Source: JAGSOU01 sp049974865 (GTDB taxonomy: Bacteria > Pseudomonadota > Alphaproteobacteria > Rhodobacterales > Rhodobacteraceae). From it: a stretch of 64,000 bases of DNA. Positions within the stretch are counted from its first letter, which is position 1, and each line of letters opens with the position of its first letter. Of this stretch, positions 27,230 through 35,394 are shown one piece after another. A model generated the notes under the pieces. It searched no databases, was not told where the DNA came from, and saw nothing but the letters and a program-made list of their open reading frames with translations. The position numbers and the translations under genes are program-made. The stretch lies in assembly GCA_049974865.1 (NCBI GenBank), contig JBNGCX010000003.1, positions 1 to 64,000 on the forward strand. Direction: 5' to 3'.

Positions 27230-28048
27230 ATGGGGTTTCCCGGCACCTGGATGACCGAGAGCGAGAGTATGGTCTATCGGGTCGTGCCCAAATGCGCCTG
27301 CTCGACCATCGGCCAGATCATGTATTTCTCGGACCACGGGAAATTCTTCGACGGCGACATCCACGACTCCGAGCACGGGCTGCACAAATGGGCGCAGGAG
27401 CACAGCCAGAAGAAGATCGAGGAGAACGTGAAGGCACATCGTTCCTACGCCTTCACCTGCGTGCGCAACCCGTACACCCGCATCCTCAGTTCGTTCTTCG
27501 ACAAGATCTGCGGCATCCAGCGCAACGGCAAACGCTATCGCGGTAACCTGGTGCCGCTGCTGGTCCAGAAATACGGGATCGAGGTCGGCGGCGAGGACGG
27601 CAAGCAGGAATTCGACCAGATCAAGAGCTTCCGCCGGTTCCTGCTGTTCGCCCGCGACACCATCCGCTGGCGCCGCCCGATGGACCCCGACATCCACTGG
27701 TCGGCGATGTCGGGCCATGTCTCGACCTTCATCGTGAATGGCGGGCGCTACGACAACATCTTCTTCACCGAGAAGTTCAACGAGGGCATGCAGTCGGTTC
27801 TGGACGCGGTGGAGACGCCGCACGAGGTGGACCTGGCGCAGATCCCGCGCTTCAATGAATCCGAGGGCCACGGGCCGAAACGCGCGCATCCGGTCGAGGA
27901 CTATTTCGACGACTTGTCGATGCATCTGGTCTACGAGATCTACAAGCGCGATTTCCGGCTGTTCAAATACGATTTCGAGAACCCGGCGAACAAGTTCCCC
28001 ATCGGCGAGATCGACCTCGACGAGGTGCACGCCAAGCTGGCGGACTGA
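27230..28048 (+). CDS. Sulfotransferase family protein (carbohydrate-type)
   Basis: 272 residues. PAPS-dependent sulfotransferase. The 5'-phosphosulfate loop is VPKCACSTIGQ (about 19-29) and the 3'-phosphate site is FTCVRNPYTRILSSFFDK (about 74-91), the layout of the HNK-1/chondroitin sulfotransferase family. No signal or membrane segment, so it acts in the cytoplasm, unlike animal Golgi relatives. The ATG at 27230 follows GCGGAGGC. No PAPS-making genes (cysDNC) are in the window. Likely target: a carbohydrate, perhaps the product of the neighbouring glycosyltransferase. Confidence 0.85.
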   Translation: MGFPGTWMTESESMVYRVVPKCACSTIGQIMYFSDHGKFFDGDIHDSEHGLHKWAQEHSQKKIEENVKAHRSYAFTCVRNPYTRILSSFFDKICGIQRNGKRYRGNLVPLLVQKYGIEVGGEDGKQEFDQIKSFRRFLLFARDTIRWRRPMDPDIHWSAMSGHVSTFIVNGGRYDNIFFTEKFNEGMQSVLDAVETPHEVDLAQIPRFNESEGHGPKRAHPVEDYFDDLSMHLVYEIYKRDFRLFKYDFENPANKFPIGEIDLDEVHAKLAD

Positions 28049-28066
28049 AGCGCCGGCCCGGGCCTC

Positions 28067-28657
28067 TCAGACCCCCAGATACCCGCGCGCGGCACGGCTG
28101 ATCCGGGCGGCCAGCGCCTCGTAATCCTGCTCGCCGGCCTGCACGGCGGCCTCCACCATGCCCTTGGTCAGCGCCGACAGATCGAAGGCGGCGGTCTCGA
28201 TCTCCGCCACCCCATGCACGGCCAGAACCGACATGACCTCGGCCCCAATCTGCGCCTTCACCTCGGCGGTCTCGGCATCGAGCGGCAGGGTCTGTTCCAG
28301 GAATTCCAGCACCCGGGCGAGTTCCGGCCGGTCGGCATGATGGCGCATGCTGGCGCGCACCAGGCAATCCACCGTTTCGGCCAGCCCCAGCCCCCGGCTA
28401 ACGGCAACGCCGGCGCGGAGATCGTCCAGCATGCGGCGGCGCAGGCGGCGGATCAGCTCGGCCTGGATCGCCGACTTCGACGGGAAATACTGGTAGAGCG
28501 AGCCGATGCTGACCCCGGCCCGCTCGGCCACGTGATTCGTGGTCAGGGCCTCCGGCCCGCCCGCCTCCAGAATGCGAGCCGCGGCCTCGAGGATCGCCTC
28601 GAATGTGGCGGCGGAGCGGCGCTGACGCGGTGTTTTTCTTGGCGAAATCTCGGTCAT
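28067..28657 (-). CDS. TetR family regulator
   Basis: 196 residues. The N-terminal helix-turn-helix (about 15-62; LEAAARILEAGGPEALTTNHVAER, AGVSIGSLYQYFPSK) is clear, and the C-terminal ligand domain is divergent. Faces the SDR gene at 28752 with a 22-bp near-palindrome between them, so it probably represses both genes. The ligand is unknown. The ATG MTEISPRKTPRQRR is preferred; an upstream extension would run through its own operator. Confidence 0.9.
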   Translation of the reverse strand: MTEISPRKTPRQRRSAATFEAILEAAARILEAGGPEALTTNHVAERAGVSIGSLYQYFPSKSAIQAELIRRLRRRMLDDLRAGVAVSRGLGLAETVDCLVRASMRHHADRPELARVLEFLEQTLPLDAETAEVKAQIGAEVMSVLAVHGVAEIETAAFDLSALTKGMVEAAVQAGEQDYEALAARISRAARGYLGV

Positions 28658-28684
28658 GGGCGGCCCCGGCGAAGGCGAGTAGCG

Positions 28685-28706
28685 AATGTGAGCGTTCGCT
28701 CGCATT
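28685..28706. promoter_or_regulatory. Putative TetR operator
   Basis: AATGTGAGCG-TT-CGCTCGCATT: 10-bp arms with a single mismatch, between the divergent tetR and SDR genes. Size and position fit a TetR dimer site. Confidence 0.65.
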
Positions 28707-28751
28707 TTGTCACGGACGCCGCAAACCTCCTAGCAGAAAGCGAACAGAGCC

Positions 28752-29558
28752 ATGACCAAACCCTTCCCCCTGTCCGGACGCACCGTCCTGATCACCGGCG
28801 CCACCCGCGGTATCGGCCGCGAAATGGCCGAGCAACTGATCGCCCACGGGGCGACCGTCCTTGCCGTCGCCCGCGACGAGGACAGCCTCCACGCGCTGGC
28901 CCGCGCGCACCCGGGCCGCGTCCACATCTTGGCCGCCGATCTCGGTGATCCCGAGATGCCCGGCGCCGTGGCAAACTGGGTCGCCGCCGAGCATCCCGAC
29001 TGCAGCGTGTTGATCAACAACGCAGCGATCATGGTGCATGCCCGCCTGACCGAGGCGCCGCGCAGCCACGGCGGCGAGATCGCCCGGGAGATCGCCGTCA
29101 ACCTGGCCGCACCGATAAGGCTGAGCTCCGAGATGCTGCCGGTCCTGGCCCGCCAGCCCGATGCCGCCATCGTGAATGTCAGTTCCGGCCTCGGCGTCGC
29201 GCCGATCGCCAACGCCGCCGTATACTGCGCCACCAAGGCGGCGTTGCGCAGCTTCACCAAGACGCTGCGCTACCAGTGCGAGGATGCGGGCGCCTCCGTG
29301 CTGATCAGCGACGCGATCATGACCCTTGTCGATACCGAACTGTCGCACGGCGACCCGGAAAAGAAGATCCCGCCGGACCGCGCCGCGGCCGAGGTTCTGG
29401 CCGGGCTGGAGGCCGGGCAACGCGAAATCTGGGTCGGCAACACCAAGCTGCTGCGTGCGATCTGGCGCCTGTCGCCGGCGCTGGCCGAGCGTGTCATGCG
29501 GGCGCGGACGCCCGACAGGCCGGTCAGAGAACGCCCTCGCGCGCGAAAAGCTGCCTGA
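28752..29558 (+). CDS. Short-chain dehydrogenase/reductase, DltE-like
   Basis: 268 residues. NAD(P)-binding TGATRGIG (about 15-22), NNAA in the LINNAAIM segment, catalytic Ser in VNVSSGLGV and the YCATK Tyr/Lys pair. Resembles the DltE/YdfG-type SDR often found beside a TetR gene in proteobacteria. Substrate unknown. Its last 35 bases overlap the convergent adenosine kinase gene. Confidence 0.88.
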   Translation: MTKPFPLSGRTVLITGATRGIGREMAEQLIAHGATVLAVARDEDSLHALARAHPGRVHILAADLGDPEMPGAVANWVAAEHPDCSVLINNAAIMVHARLTEAPRSHGGEIAREIAVNLAAPIRLSSEMLPVLARQPDAAIVNVSSGLGVAPIANAAVYCATKAALRSFTKTLRYQCEDAGASVLISDAIMTLVDTELSHGDPEKKIPPDRAAAEVLAGLEAGQREIWVGNTKLLRAIWRLSPALAERVMRARTPDRPVRERPRARKAA

Positions 29559-30519
29559 GATCGGCCTCGGCGCGCGCGCCGATATGGCTGATCACCTCGG
29601 AGGCCGCGACACAGCCCATCCGCCCGCAGGTGGCCAGGTCGTGGCCTTCGCACAGCGCCCAGAGGAAGGCCCCGGCGAACAGGTCGCCCGCGCCGGTGGC
29701 ATCCACCACCTTGGTGGGCACCGCCGGGGCGTGCCAGCGCTTGCCGCCCGACAGGATATGCGCGCCATGCTCGCTTTCGGTGCAGGCGACGATCTCGATC
29801 TCGGCGGCGGCACGCGACAGCGCTTCGCTGAAATCCTCCGTCTCGTACATCGACAGAATCTCGGCGCGGTTGGCGAACAGCAGGTCCACGTCCTCGCGGA
29901 TCATCCTGCGGAAGGCGTCGCGGTGGCGCTCGACGCAGAACGGGTCCGACAGGGTCAGGGCCACCTTGCCACCCGCGGCCTTGGCCGCGGCGATGGCCTT
30001 CGCGAAGGCCTCGTGGCTTTCATCTCCGTCAAAGCGGTAGCCCTCCAGGTAGATCCACTCGGCCTGCGCGATCAGCTCCTCGTCGATGTCCGAGGGGTGC
30101 AGGAACTCGGTCACGCCCAGATAGGTGTTCATCGAGCGTTCGCCATCCGGCGTGACCAGAATGATGCAGCGCCCGGTCTCTTCCTCCATGACAGGGGGCG
30201 CCTTGGGGGTGTCGTAATGCGCCCCCTGCGCGCGCAGGTCATGGGCGAAGATCGCGCCCAACTGGTCGTCCTTGACCTTGCCCACATAAGCGGTGCGCCC
30301 GCCCAGATGGGCAATGCCGGCAATGGTGTTGGCCGCCGAACCGCCCGAGATTTCCTGCGCCGGGCCGATCCGGTCGTAAAGGTGCCGGGCGCGGTCCATG
30401 TCGATGAGCTGCATGATTCCCTTCTCGATGCCGTGCTCGGCCAGGAAGGTTTCATCGCAATGGGACAGCACGTCGACCATGGCGTTGCCGATGCCGACGA
30501 CCTGGAATTTCTTGGTCAT
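29524..30519 (-). CDS. Adenosine kinase (PfkB family)
   Basis: 331 residues. Ribokinase-fold kinase using ATP to phosphorylate a nucleoside or sugar. GGSAANTIAGIAHLGG (about 59-74) is PfkB signature 1, and DATGAGDLFAGAFL (about 278-291) is signature 2 with the catalytic Asp. Sequence style fits alphaproteobacterial adenosine kinases of purine salvage; a sugar kinase cannot be excluded. Its ATG overlaps the nth stop (ATGA), so nth and this gene form an operon. Confidence 0.87.
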   Translation of the reverse strand: MTKKFQVVGIGNAMVDVLSHCDETFLAEHGIEKGIMQLIDMDRARHLYDRIGPAQEISGGSAANTIAGIAHLGGRTAYVGKVKDDQLGAIFAHDLRAQGAHYDTPKAPPVMEEETGRCIILVTPDGERSMNTYLGVTEFLHPSDIDEELIAQAEWIYLEGYRFDGDESHEAFAKAIAAAKAAGGKVALTLSDPFCVERHRDAFRRMIREDVDLLFANRAEILSMYETEDFSEALSRAAAEIEIVACTESEHGAHILSGGKRWHAPAVPTKVVDATGAGDLFAGAFLWALCEGHDLATCGRMGCVAASEVISHIGARAEADLRQLFAREGVL

Positions 30520-31160
30520 AGGGATTTTTCCTCGAAGGGGCAGAGATCACGGATCAGGCAGGTGCCGCAAAGCGGCTTGCGCGCCTTGCAGGTGTAGCGG
30601 CCGTGCAGGATCAGCCAGTGATGGGCGTGGCGCTGGAACTCCACGGGGATGTTGTCCTCGATGGCGCGCTCGACGGCGACCACGTCCTTGCCGGGGCAGA
30701 TGCCGGTGCGGTTGCCGACGCGGAATATATGGGTGTCCACCGCCTGCGCCGGGTAGTGCCACCACATGTTCAGCACCACGTTGGCGGTCTTGCGCCCCAC
30801 GCCCGGCAGCGCCTGCAGCGCCGCGCGAGAGCTGGGCACCTCTCCCTCATACTGCTCGACCAGGATGCGCGACAGCTTGATGACGTTCTTGGCCTTGTTG
30901 CGGTAGAGACCGATGGTCTTAATGTGCTCGATCAATCCCTCTTCGCCGAGCGCCAGCATCTTTTCTGGCGTGTCGGCAATCTGGAACAGCTTGCGCGTGG
31001 CCTTGTTGACGCCAGCATCGGTGGCCTGCGCCGACAGCGCCACGGCCACCAGCAGGGTGTAGGCATTGACATGCTCCAGCTCGCCCTTGGGCTCGGGCTC
31101 CTGCGCGTGGAAGCGGGTGAAGATCTCGTGGATCGCGTGGTAATCAAGCTGCTTTGCCAT
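30516..31160 (-). CDS. nth: Endonuclease III
   Basis: 214 residues. DNA glycosylase/AP lyase for oxidised pyrimidines. The helix-hairpin-helix is LPGVGRKTANVVLN (catalytic Lys next to it), the catalytic Asp is in VDTHIFRVGNRTG, and the C-terminal 4Fe-4S cluster ligands are CKARKPLCGTCLIRDLC (C-x6-C-x2-C-x5-C). Start at MAKQLDYHAI. Divergent from the alkyltransferase-type repair gene at 31273, giving a small DNA-repair pair. Confidence 0.95.
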   Translation of the reverse strand: MAKQLDYHAIHEIFTRFHAQEPEPKGELEHVNAYTLLVAVALSAQATDAGVNKATRKLFQIADTPEKMLALGEEGLIEHIKTIGLYRNKAKNVIKLSRILVEQYEGEVPSSRAALQALPGVGRKTANVVLNMWWHYPAQAVDTHIFRVGNRTGICPGKDVVAVERAIEDNIPVEFQRHAHHWLILHGRYTCKARKPLCGTCLIRDLCPFEEKSL

Positions 31161-31272
31161 GAAGGCGGTATGCCCGCTGGGCGCGCACGGGGCAAGCCCG
31201 GGCGGGCGGCCGATTTGGCGCATGTTCCGGGTCGCACTGCGGCGTGGCTACACCTATCTTCGGTGTGTGACG

Positions 31273-32142
31273 ATGGAGACCGAGATGCAGCCTGCCATTC
31301 CCGAGACCGCCTATCACTACGGCGTCATGCGCCGCGCAATCGAGCGGATCGACGCCGCCGGCGGCGCGGGGCTGTCGCTGGAGGAACTGGCCGCCGAGAT
31401 GGGCATGAGCCCGGCGCATTTCCAGCGCCTGTTCAGCCGCTGGGTGGGTGTTTCACCCAAGCGCTACCAGCAATACCTCTTGCTCGACCATGCCAAAGCG
31501 CTCCTGCGTGACAGGTTCACCACCTTGGAGACGGCCGATGCGGTCGGGCTTTCCGGCTCGGGGCGGCTCCATGACCTCTTCCTGAGATGGGAGGCGATGA
31601 GCCCCGGCGAATATGCCCGCCAGGGCGAGGGGACGGTCATCTACTGGGGCTGGTTCGACAGCCCGTTCGACCTGGCCCTTGTCATGGGTACTTCGCGCGG
31701 TATCTGCGGCCTCGCCTTCGCGGCCGAGATCGGCACCGAGGCGGCGCTGGAGGACATGGTCGCGCGCTGGCCAAGGGCCACCTTCGTCGAGGACCCGATG
31801 GCGCTCAGGCCGGAAGTGCTGGCCGCTTTTGAGCAAAAGGGCGAGACGCGGCTGCACCTGATCGGCGCGCCCTTCCAGATCAAGGTCTGGGAGGCGCTGC
31901 TCCAGATCCCCTCCGGGCATGTGACGACCTATTCCGAGATCGCCGGCGCCGTCGGCAACCCACGCGCGGTGCGCGCCGTGGGCACGGCGGTGGGCCGCAA
32001 CCCGGTAAGCTGGTTAATCCCCTGCCACCGCGCGCTGCGCAAATCGGGGGGGCTGGGCGGCTATCACTGGGGGCTGCCCGTCAAGCGCGCCATGCTGGCC
32101 TGGGAAGCGGCCCGGGCCGAGGCGGATTCGGTGGCGAAATGA
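31273..32142 (+). CDS. AraC-type HTH fused to methylated-DNA-protein-cysteine methyltransferase (Ada-like, lacking N-terminal Ada domain)
   Basis: About 289 residues. Residues about 15-115 are an AraC helix-turn-helix (LAAEMGMSPAHFQRLFSRWVGVSPKRYQQY). The C-terminal half is an O6-alkylguanine alkyltransferase with PCHRALRKSGGLGGYHWGL, where Cys of PCHR accepts the alkyl group. The zinc-binding methylphosphotriester domain of E. coli Ada (about 90 residues) is missing, so activation by that route is unlikely. Two ATGs (31273 and 31285) are possible; the second has GGAG 6 bases upstream. Confidence 0.88.
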   Translation: METEMQPAIPETAYHYGVMRRAIERIDAAGGAGLSLEELAAEMGMSPAHFQRLFSRWVGVSPKRYQQYLLLDHAKALLRDRFTTLETADAVGLSGSGRLHDLFLRWEAMSPGEYARQGEGTVIYWGWFDSPFDLALVMGTSRGICGLAFAAEIGTEAALEDMVARWPRATFVEDPMALRPEVLAAFEQKGETRLHLIGAPFQIKVWEALLQIPSGHVTTYSEIAGAVGNPRAVRAVGTAVGRNPVSWLIPCHRALRKSGGLGGYHWGLPVKRAMLAWEAARAEADSVAK

Positions 32143-32245
32143 CGCCGATGTGAGCGCCGGCATATACAATCGGCATGTCATAGCGCATAGGATTGCCTTA
32201 ATGATCCACGTCATCCGCAACCGCGGAGCAATGGAAGAGGCAAAC

Positions 32246-32911
32246 ATGACCCGAGCACGCACACCGCTCCTTCTGGCCAGCGCCGCCCTGCTGGCCCTGA
32301 CCGCCTGCACCGATCCCGCGGTGCAGACCTCGGACCCGAAACAGCGCACCAAGGAAGGCATGGCCGTCGGCGCCGGCATCGGCGCGCTGACCGGCATCCT
32401 GATGGGCGACAACGCCAAGGAACGCCGCCGCGGCGCCGTGATCGGGGCCGCCGTGGGCGCCGCAGCCGGCGGCATGATCGGCGCCCAGATGGACAAGCAG
32501 GCGGCCCAGCTGCGCCGCGATTTCGGCAATGACGAGATCACCGTCGTACGCGAAGGCGACCACCTGGTGGTGACCATGCCGCAGGACATCCTGTTCTCCA
32601 CCGATAGCGACTATGTCCGTCCCGCGCTGCAATCCGATCTCCGCGTCCTGGCACGCAGCCTGAACGACTATCCCAACACCACCGTCGACGTGATCGGCCA
32701 TACCGACAACGTGGGCGACGCCGCCTACAACCAGCAACTGTCTAACCGCCGGGCCCGCGCGGTGGCCAACGTGCTGTACGATTCGGGTGTCGCGACGAAC
32801 CGCGTCCGCGCCTACGGCCTGGGCGAGGACCGGCCGGTCGCCTCGAACCTCACCCCCGAGGGCCGCGCCCAAAACCGCCGGGTCGAGATCATCATCCGCC
32901 CGATGAACTGA
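32246..32911 (+). CDS. OmpA-family outer-membrane lipoprotein (YiaD-like)
   Basis: 221 residues. Lipoprotein signal with lipobox LTAC near residue 20. A glycine-zipper segment (about 38-80; GAGIGALTGILMG, GAVIGAAVGAAAGGMIGAQ) precedes the OmpA C-terminal domain with TVDVIGHTDNVGDAAYNQQL and the NRRVEIIIRP end that contacts peptidoglycan. Anchored in the outer membrane and binding the cell wall. The start has GAAGAGG upstream; a strong terminator follows. Confidence 0.93.
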   Translation: MTRARTPLLLASAALLALTACTDPAVQTSDPKQRTKEGMAVGAGIGALTGILMGDNAKERRRGAVIGAAVGAAAGGMIGAQMDKQAAQLRRDFGNDEITVVREGDHLVVTMPQDILFSTDSDYVRPALQSDLRVLARSLNDYPNTTVDVIGHTDNVGDAAYNQQLSNRRARAVANVLYDSGVATNRVRAYGLGEDRPVASNLTPEGRAQNRRVEIIIRPMN

Positions 32912-32931
32912 GCGCATCCATCGAGGACCCT

Positions 32932-32965
32932 AAGGGGCCGCCCGCCCGGGGCGGCCCCTTTTTTG
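32932..32965 (+). terminator. Strong intrinsic terminator after OmpA lipoprotein
   Basis: AAGGGGCCGCC pairs perfectly with GGCGGCCCCTT (11 bp, 7-base loop), followed by TTTTTT. Confidence 0.9.
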
Positions 32966-32983
32966 TTGCCCGGGCAGGCCGCC

Positions 32984-33000
32984 GGTCATATGTTTTGACC
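32984..33000. promoter_or_regulatory. Inverted repeat upstream of the GntR gene
   Basis: GGTCA-TATGTTT-TGACC just upstream of the start, followed by ACCAAT-containing sequence. A candidate autoregulatory site; the ACCAAT half-site also occurs in the glcD promoter region. Confidence 0.35.
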
Positions 33001-33019
33001 AATTAAGAGGTAACACTAT

Positions 33020-33790
33020 ATGCCCTTCCAGAAAGTCCAGCCGGAAAAACTGTCGAATTCCGTCATCCGGCAGATCGAATTGCTTATCCTCCGGGGCATC
33101 CTGCGCCCCGGCGAACGCCTGCCCTCCGAACGCGAACTGGCCGAGCGGATGGGGGTCTCGCGCCCGTCGCTGCGCGAGGCCGTGGCCGAGTTGCAGAACC
33201 GCGGCCTGCTGACCAGCCGCGCGGGGGCCGGTATCTTCGTCTCCGACGCGTTGGGCGGTGCTTTTCCCGCGGCTCTGGTGCGCCTCTTTGCCTCGCATGA
33301 CGAAGCGGTGTTCGACTATATCGCCTTCCGCCGCGATATCGAGGGGCTGGCGGCCGAGCGCGCCGCGCGGCTGGGCTCGGACGCCGATCTCAAGGTGATC
33401 GACGCCATCCTGAAGAAGATGGAAATGGCCCATTCCAAGCGCAACCCGGCCGACGAGGCGCGCCTGGATGCCGAGTTCCACATGGCCATCATCGAAGCCA
33501 GCCACAACGTGATCATGCTGCACATGATGCGCGCGATGTTCGAGATGCTGCGCGAGGGCGTGTTCTACAACCGACAGGTCATGTTCAAGCAGCGCACCAC
33601 GCGGGACATGCTGCTCGACCAGCACCGCGCGATCAACAACGCGCTGCAGGCGCGCGATTCCGCCGGCAGCCGCGCCGCGGTCGAGGCTCATCTGGACTAC
33701 GTGAAAAACGCCCTCTCGGATCAGCAGATCGCCGACCGTCACGAAGCCATTGCGCGGTTGCGCCTGGTGCACGAACAGGCCCGGGACTGA
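33020..33790 (+). CDS. GntR regulator, FadR/PdhR subfamily
   Basis: 256 residues. Winged helix at 10-75 (ILRPGERLPSERELAERMGVSRPSLREAV), then an all-helical FCD domain with metal/ligand residues in AEFHMAIIEAS and a late His in DQHRAI. FadR-type regulators of this kind respond to small acids (pyruvate, lactate, glycolate) or fatty acyl-CoA. It could control glcDEF, whose promoter carries ATTGGT/ACCAAT half-sites, but the genes are 22 kb apart and this is speculation. Stands alone. Confidence 0.88.
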   Translation: MPFQKVQPEKLSNSVIRQIELLILRGILRPGERLPSERELAERMGVSRPSLREAVAELQNRGLLTSRAGAGIFVSDALGGAFPAALVRLFASHDEAVFDYIAFRRDIEGLAAERAARLGSDADLKVIDAILKKMEMAHSKRNPADEARLDAEFHMAIIEASHNVIMLHMMRAMFEMLREGVFYNRQVMFKQRTTRDMLLDQHRAINNALQARDSAGSRAAVEAHLDYVKNALSDQQIADRHEAIARLRLVHEQARD

Positions 33791-33844
33791 CGGACCGATC
33801 GCATCCACCCGAGCCGGAAAAGCCTGATCGAGACACGAGACCAA

Positions 33845-33873
33845 AGAAAAACCCGGCCGCAACGGGCCGGGTT
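33845..33873 (-). terminator. Terminator of the ATP synthase Fo operon
   Basis: On the minus strand, AACCCGGCC/GGCCGGGTT (9 bp) is followed by TTTTTCTTTGG. It lies 26 bases after the last atp gene. Confidence 0.85.
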
Positions 33874-33898
33874 CATCGATGCGTCAGACCGATCGGGA

Positions 33899-34453
33899 TC
33901 AGTGCAGCTTGTCGCTCAACTGGCCGATCGCATCGTCGATCAGCGCGTTGCCCTTGGCGGCGGTCATCTGCTTGGCGATCACGTCGCCTGCGGCCGCCAC
34001 GGCCACGGACACCGCCGTGTCGCGCACTTCCTTGATCGCGTTGGCCTCGGCCGAGGCGATCTGCTCTTCCGCGGTGGCCAGACGGCGCGCGATCGAAGCC
34101 TCCAGGTCCTTCTTGGCCTGGGCGGCCGCGATCTCGGCCTCTTCCTTGGCGTGGGCGATGATCCGCTCCGACCGCTCGGCCACCTCCTGCTGCTTGCGCT
34201 CGTAGGAGGCCAGGATCGTCTGCGCTTCCTCGCGCAGGGCCTTGGCCTCGTCAAGCTCGGCCTTGATGCCCTCGGCGCGCTTGTCCAGCAGCCCCATCAG
34301 GTGGCCGGGCACCTTGAAAAAGACCAGCACCGCGATGAACAGAAGGAAGGCCAGCGTCACCACGAAATTCGTGTTGGCGTGCGAGAAGAACGTTTCCGAA
34401 GCGGCCAGCGCGGGGCTGGCAGCCAGGGCGAAAAGAACCGTCAGTTTCTTCAT
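33899..34453 (-). CDS. atpF: ATP synthase Fo subunit b
   Basis: 184 residues. Peripheral stalk of ATP synthase. MKKLTVLFALAASPALAAS looks like a cleavable signal, as in other Rhodobacterales b subunits, followed by one membrane helix (about 28-47) and a long charged coiled coil (KAELDEAKALREEAQTIL and on). Starts 5 bases after the b' stop. Confidence 0.93.
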   Translation of the reverse strand: MKKLTVLFALAASPALAASETFFSHANTNFVVTLAFLLFIAVLVFFKVPGHLMGLLDKRAEGIKAELDEAKALREEAQTILASYERKQQEVAERSERIIAHAKEEAEIAAAQAKKDLEASIARRLATAEEQIASAEANAIKEVRDTAVSVAVAAAGDVIAKQMTAAKGNALIDDAIGQLSDKLH

Positions 34454-34458
34454 CTGCC

Positions 34459-35028
34459 TTATCCCTTCAGCCGGTTTGCAACCGCGTCGGCCAGCGCCTT
34501 GGCGTCGGCCTTCTGGCCCAGCGCGGCGGCGATTTCCTGCGCGGTTTCGGTGGCGACCTCGGTCACGCTCTCCATCGCGCCGGCGCGGATCTCGGCAATC
34601 TTCTTCTCCGATTCCGCGGATTTGGCGGCGATCTCGGCATCGGCCTTGGCGACGGCGGCATCGAGATCTTCCTGGATCTCCGCTTTCGCCTCGGCGATGA
34701 TCTTCTGCGCCTCGGCACGGGCATCGGCGAGCGCCTTGTTGTAGGCCTCTTCCGCTTCCTGCGCCTTCAGCTTCAGTTCTTCGGCCGCGGCCAGATCGTT
34801 GGTGATCGTCCCCTGACGCTCGGCCAGGACCGAGGCGATGCGCGGCAGTGCGACACGCGTCAGGACGAAATAGATCACGACAAGCGTGACCAGCAGCCAG
34901 AAGATCTGGTTCGGGAAGGTCGCGAAGTCGAGCTGCGGCATGCCGGCAGCTTCGGTGCCGTGACCTGCGGCGGCATGGCCCGCGGCATCCGCCGCCTGGG
35001 TTGCAGCCTCGTGCGTTTCGTTTGCCAT
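34459..35028 (-). CDS. ATP synthase Fo subunit b'
   Basis: 189 residues. Second stalk subunit found in photosynthetic and many alphaproteobacteria. An Ala/His-rich tail (1-30) precedes one membrane helix (about 42-62; IFWLLVTLVVIYFVL) and a coiled coil. Pairs with b to form a heterodimeric stalk. Confidence 0.93.
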   Translation of the reverse strand: MANETHEAATQAADAAGHAAAGHGTEAAGMPQLDFATFPNQIFWLLVTLVVIYFVLTRVALPRIASVLAERQGTITNDLAAAEELKLKAQEAEEAYNKALADARAEAQKIIAEAKAEIQEDLDAAVAKADAEIAAKSAESEKKIAEIRAGAMESVTEVATETAQEIAAALGQKADAKALADAVANRLKG

Positions 35029-35106
35029 GTCGTCCTCCAGGAACCTCGGTTTACATCGGGCGGACCTGTCTCAGGCCCGCCCGAGCGTAAGGATCGGTTC
35101 GAAGGA

Positions 35107-35343
35107 TCAGACGGCGAACATCAGCAGAAGCGCGACGAGGAACGAGAAGATCCCCAGGGCTTCTGCAAACGCGATACCGATGAAGAGCGTCGCGGTCTGG
35201 TCACCGGCAGCCGACGGGTTGCGCAGGGCACCCGACAGGAAGTTGCCGGCCACGTGGCCCACACCGATCGCGGACGCGCCGGAACCGATGGCGGCCAGAC
35301 CGGCGCCGATGAATTGACCCATTTGTGCGATATCGCCTTCCAT
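35107..35343 (-). CDS. atpE: ATP synthase Fo subunit c
   Basis: 78 residues, two helices. Ring subunit that carries protons. The conserved carboxylate is Glu in FIGIAFAEALGIFSF (helix 2), and the polar loop is ALRNPSA. The sequence is the proton-type c subunit; no Na+-type signature is obvious. Confidence 0.96.
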   Translation of the reverse strand: MEGDIAQMGQFIGAGLAAIGSGASAIGVGHVAGNFLSGALRNPSAAGDQTATLFIGIAFAEALGIFSFLVALLLMFAV

Positions 35344-35394
35344 GTCCGTTTCTCCTTACGTTGGAATTGGCTAGTGATTTGGTACGGGCTGACC

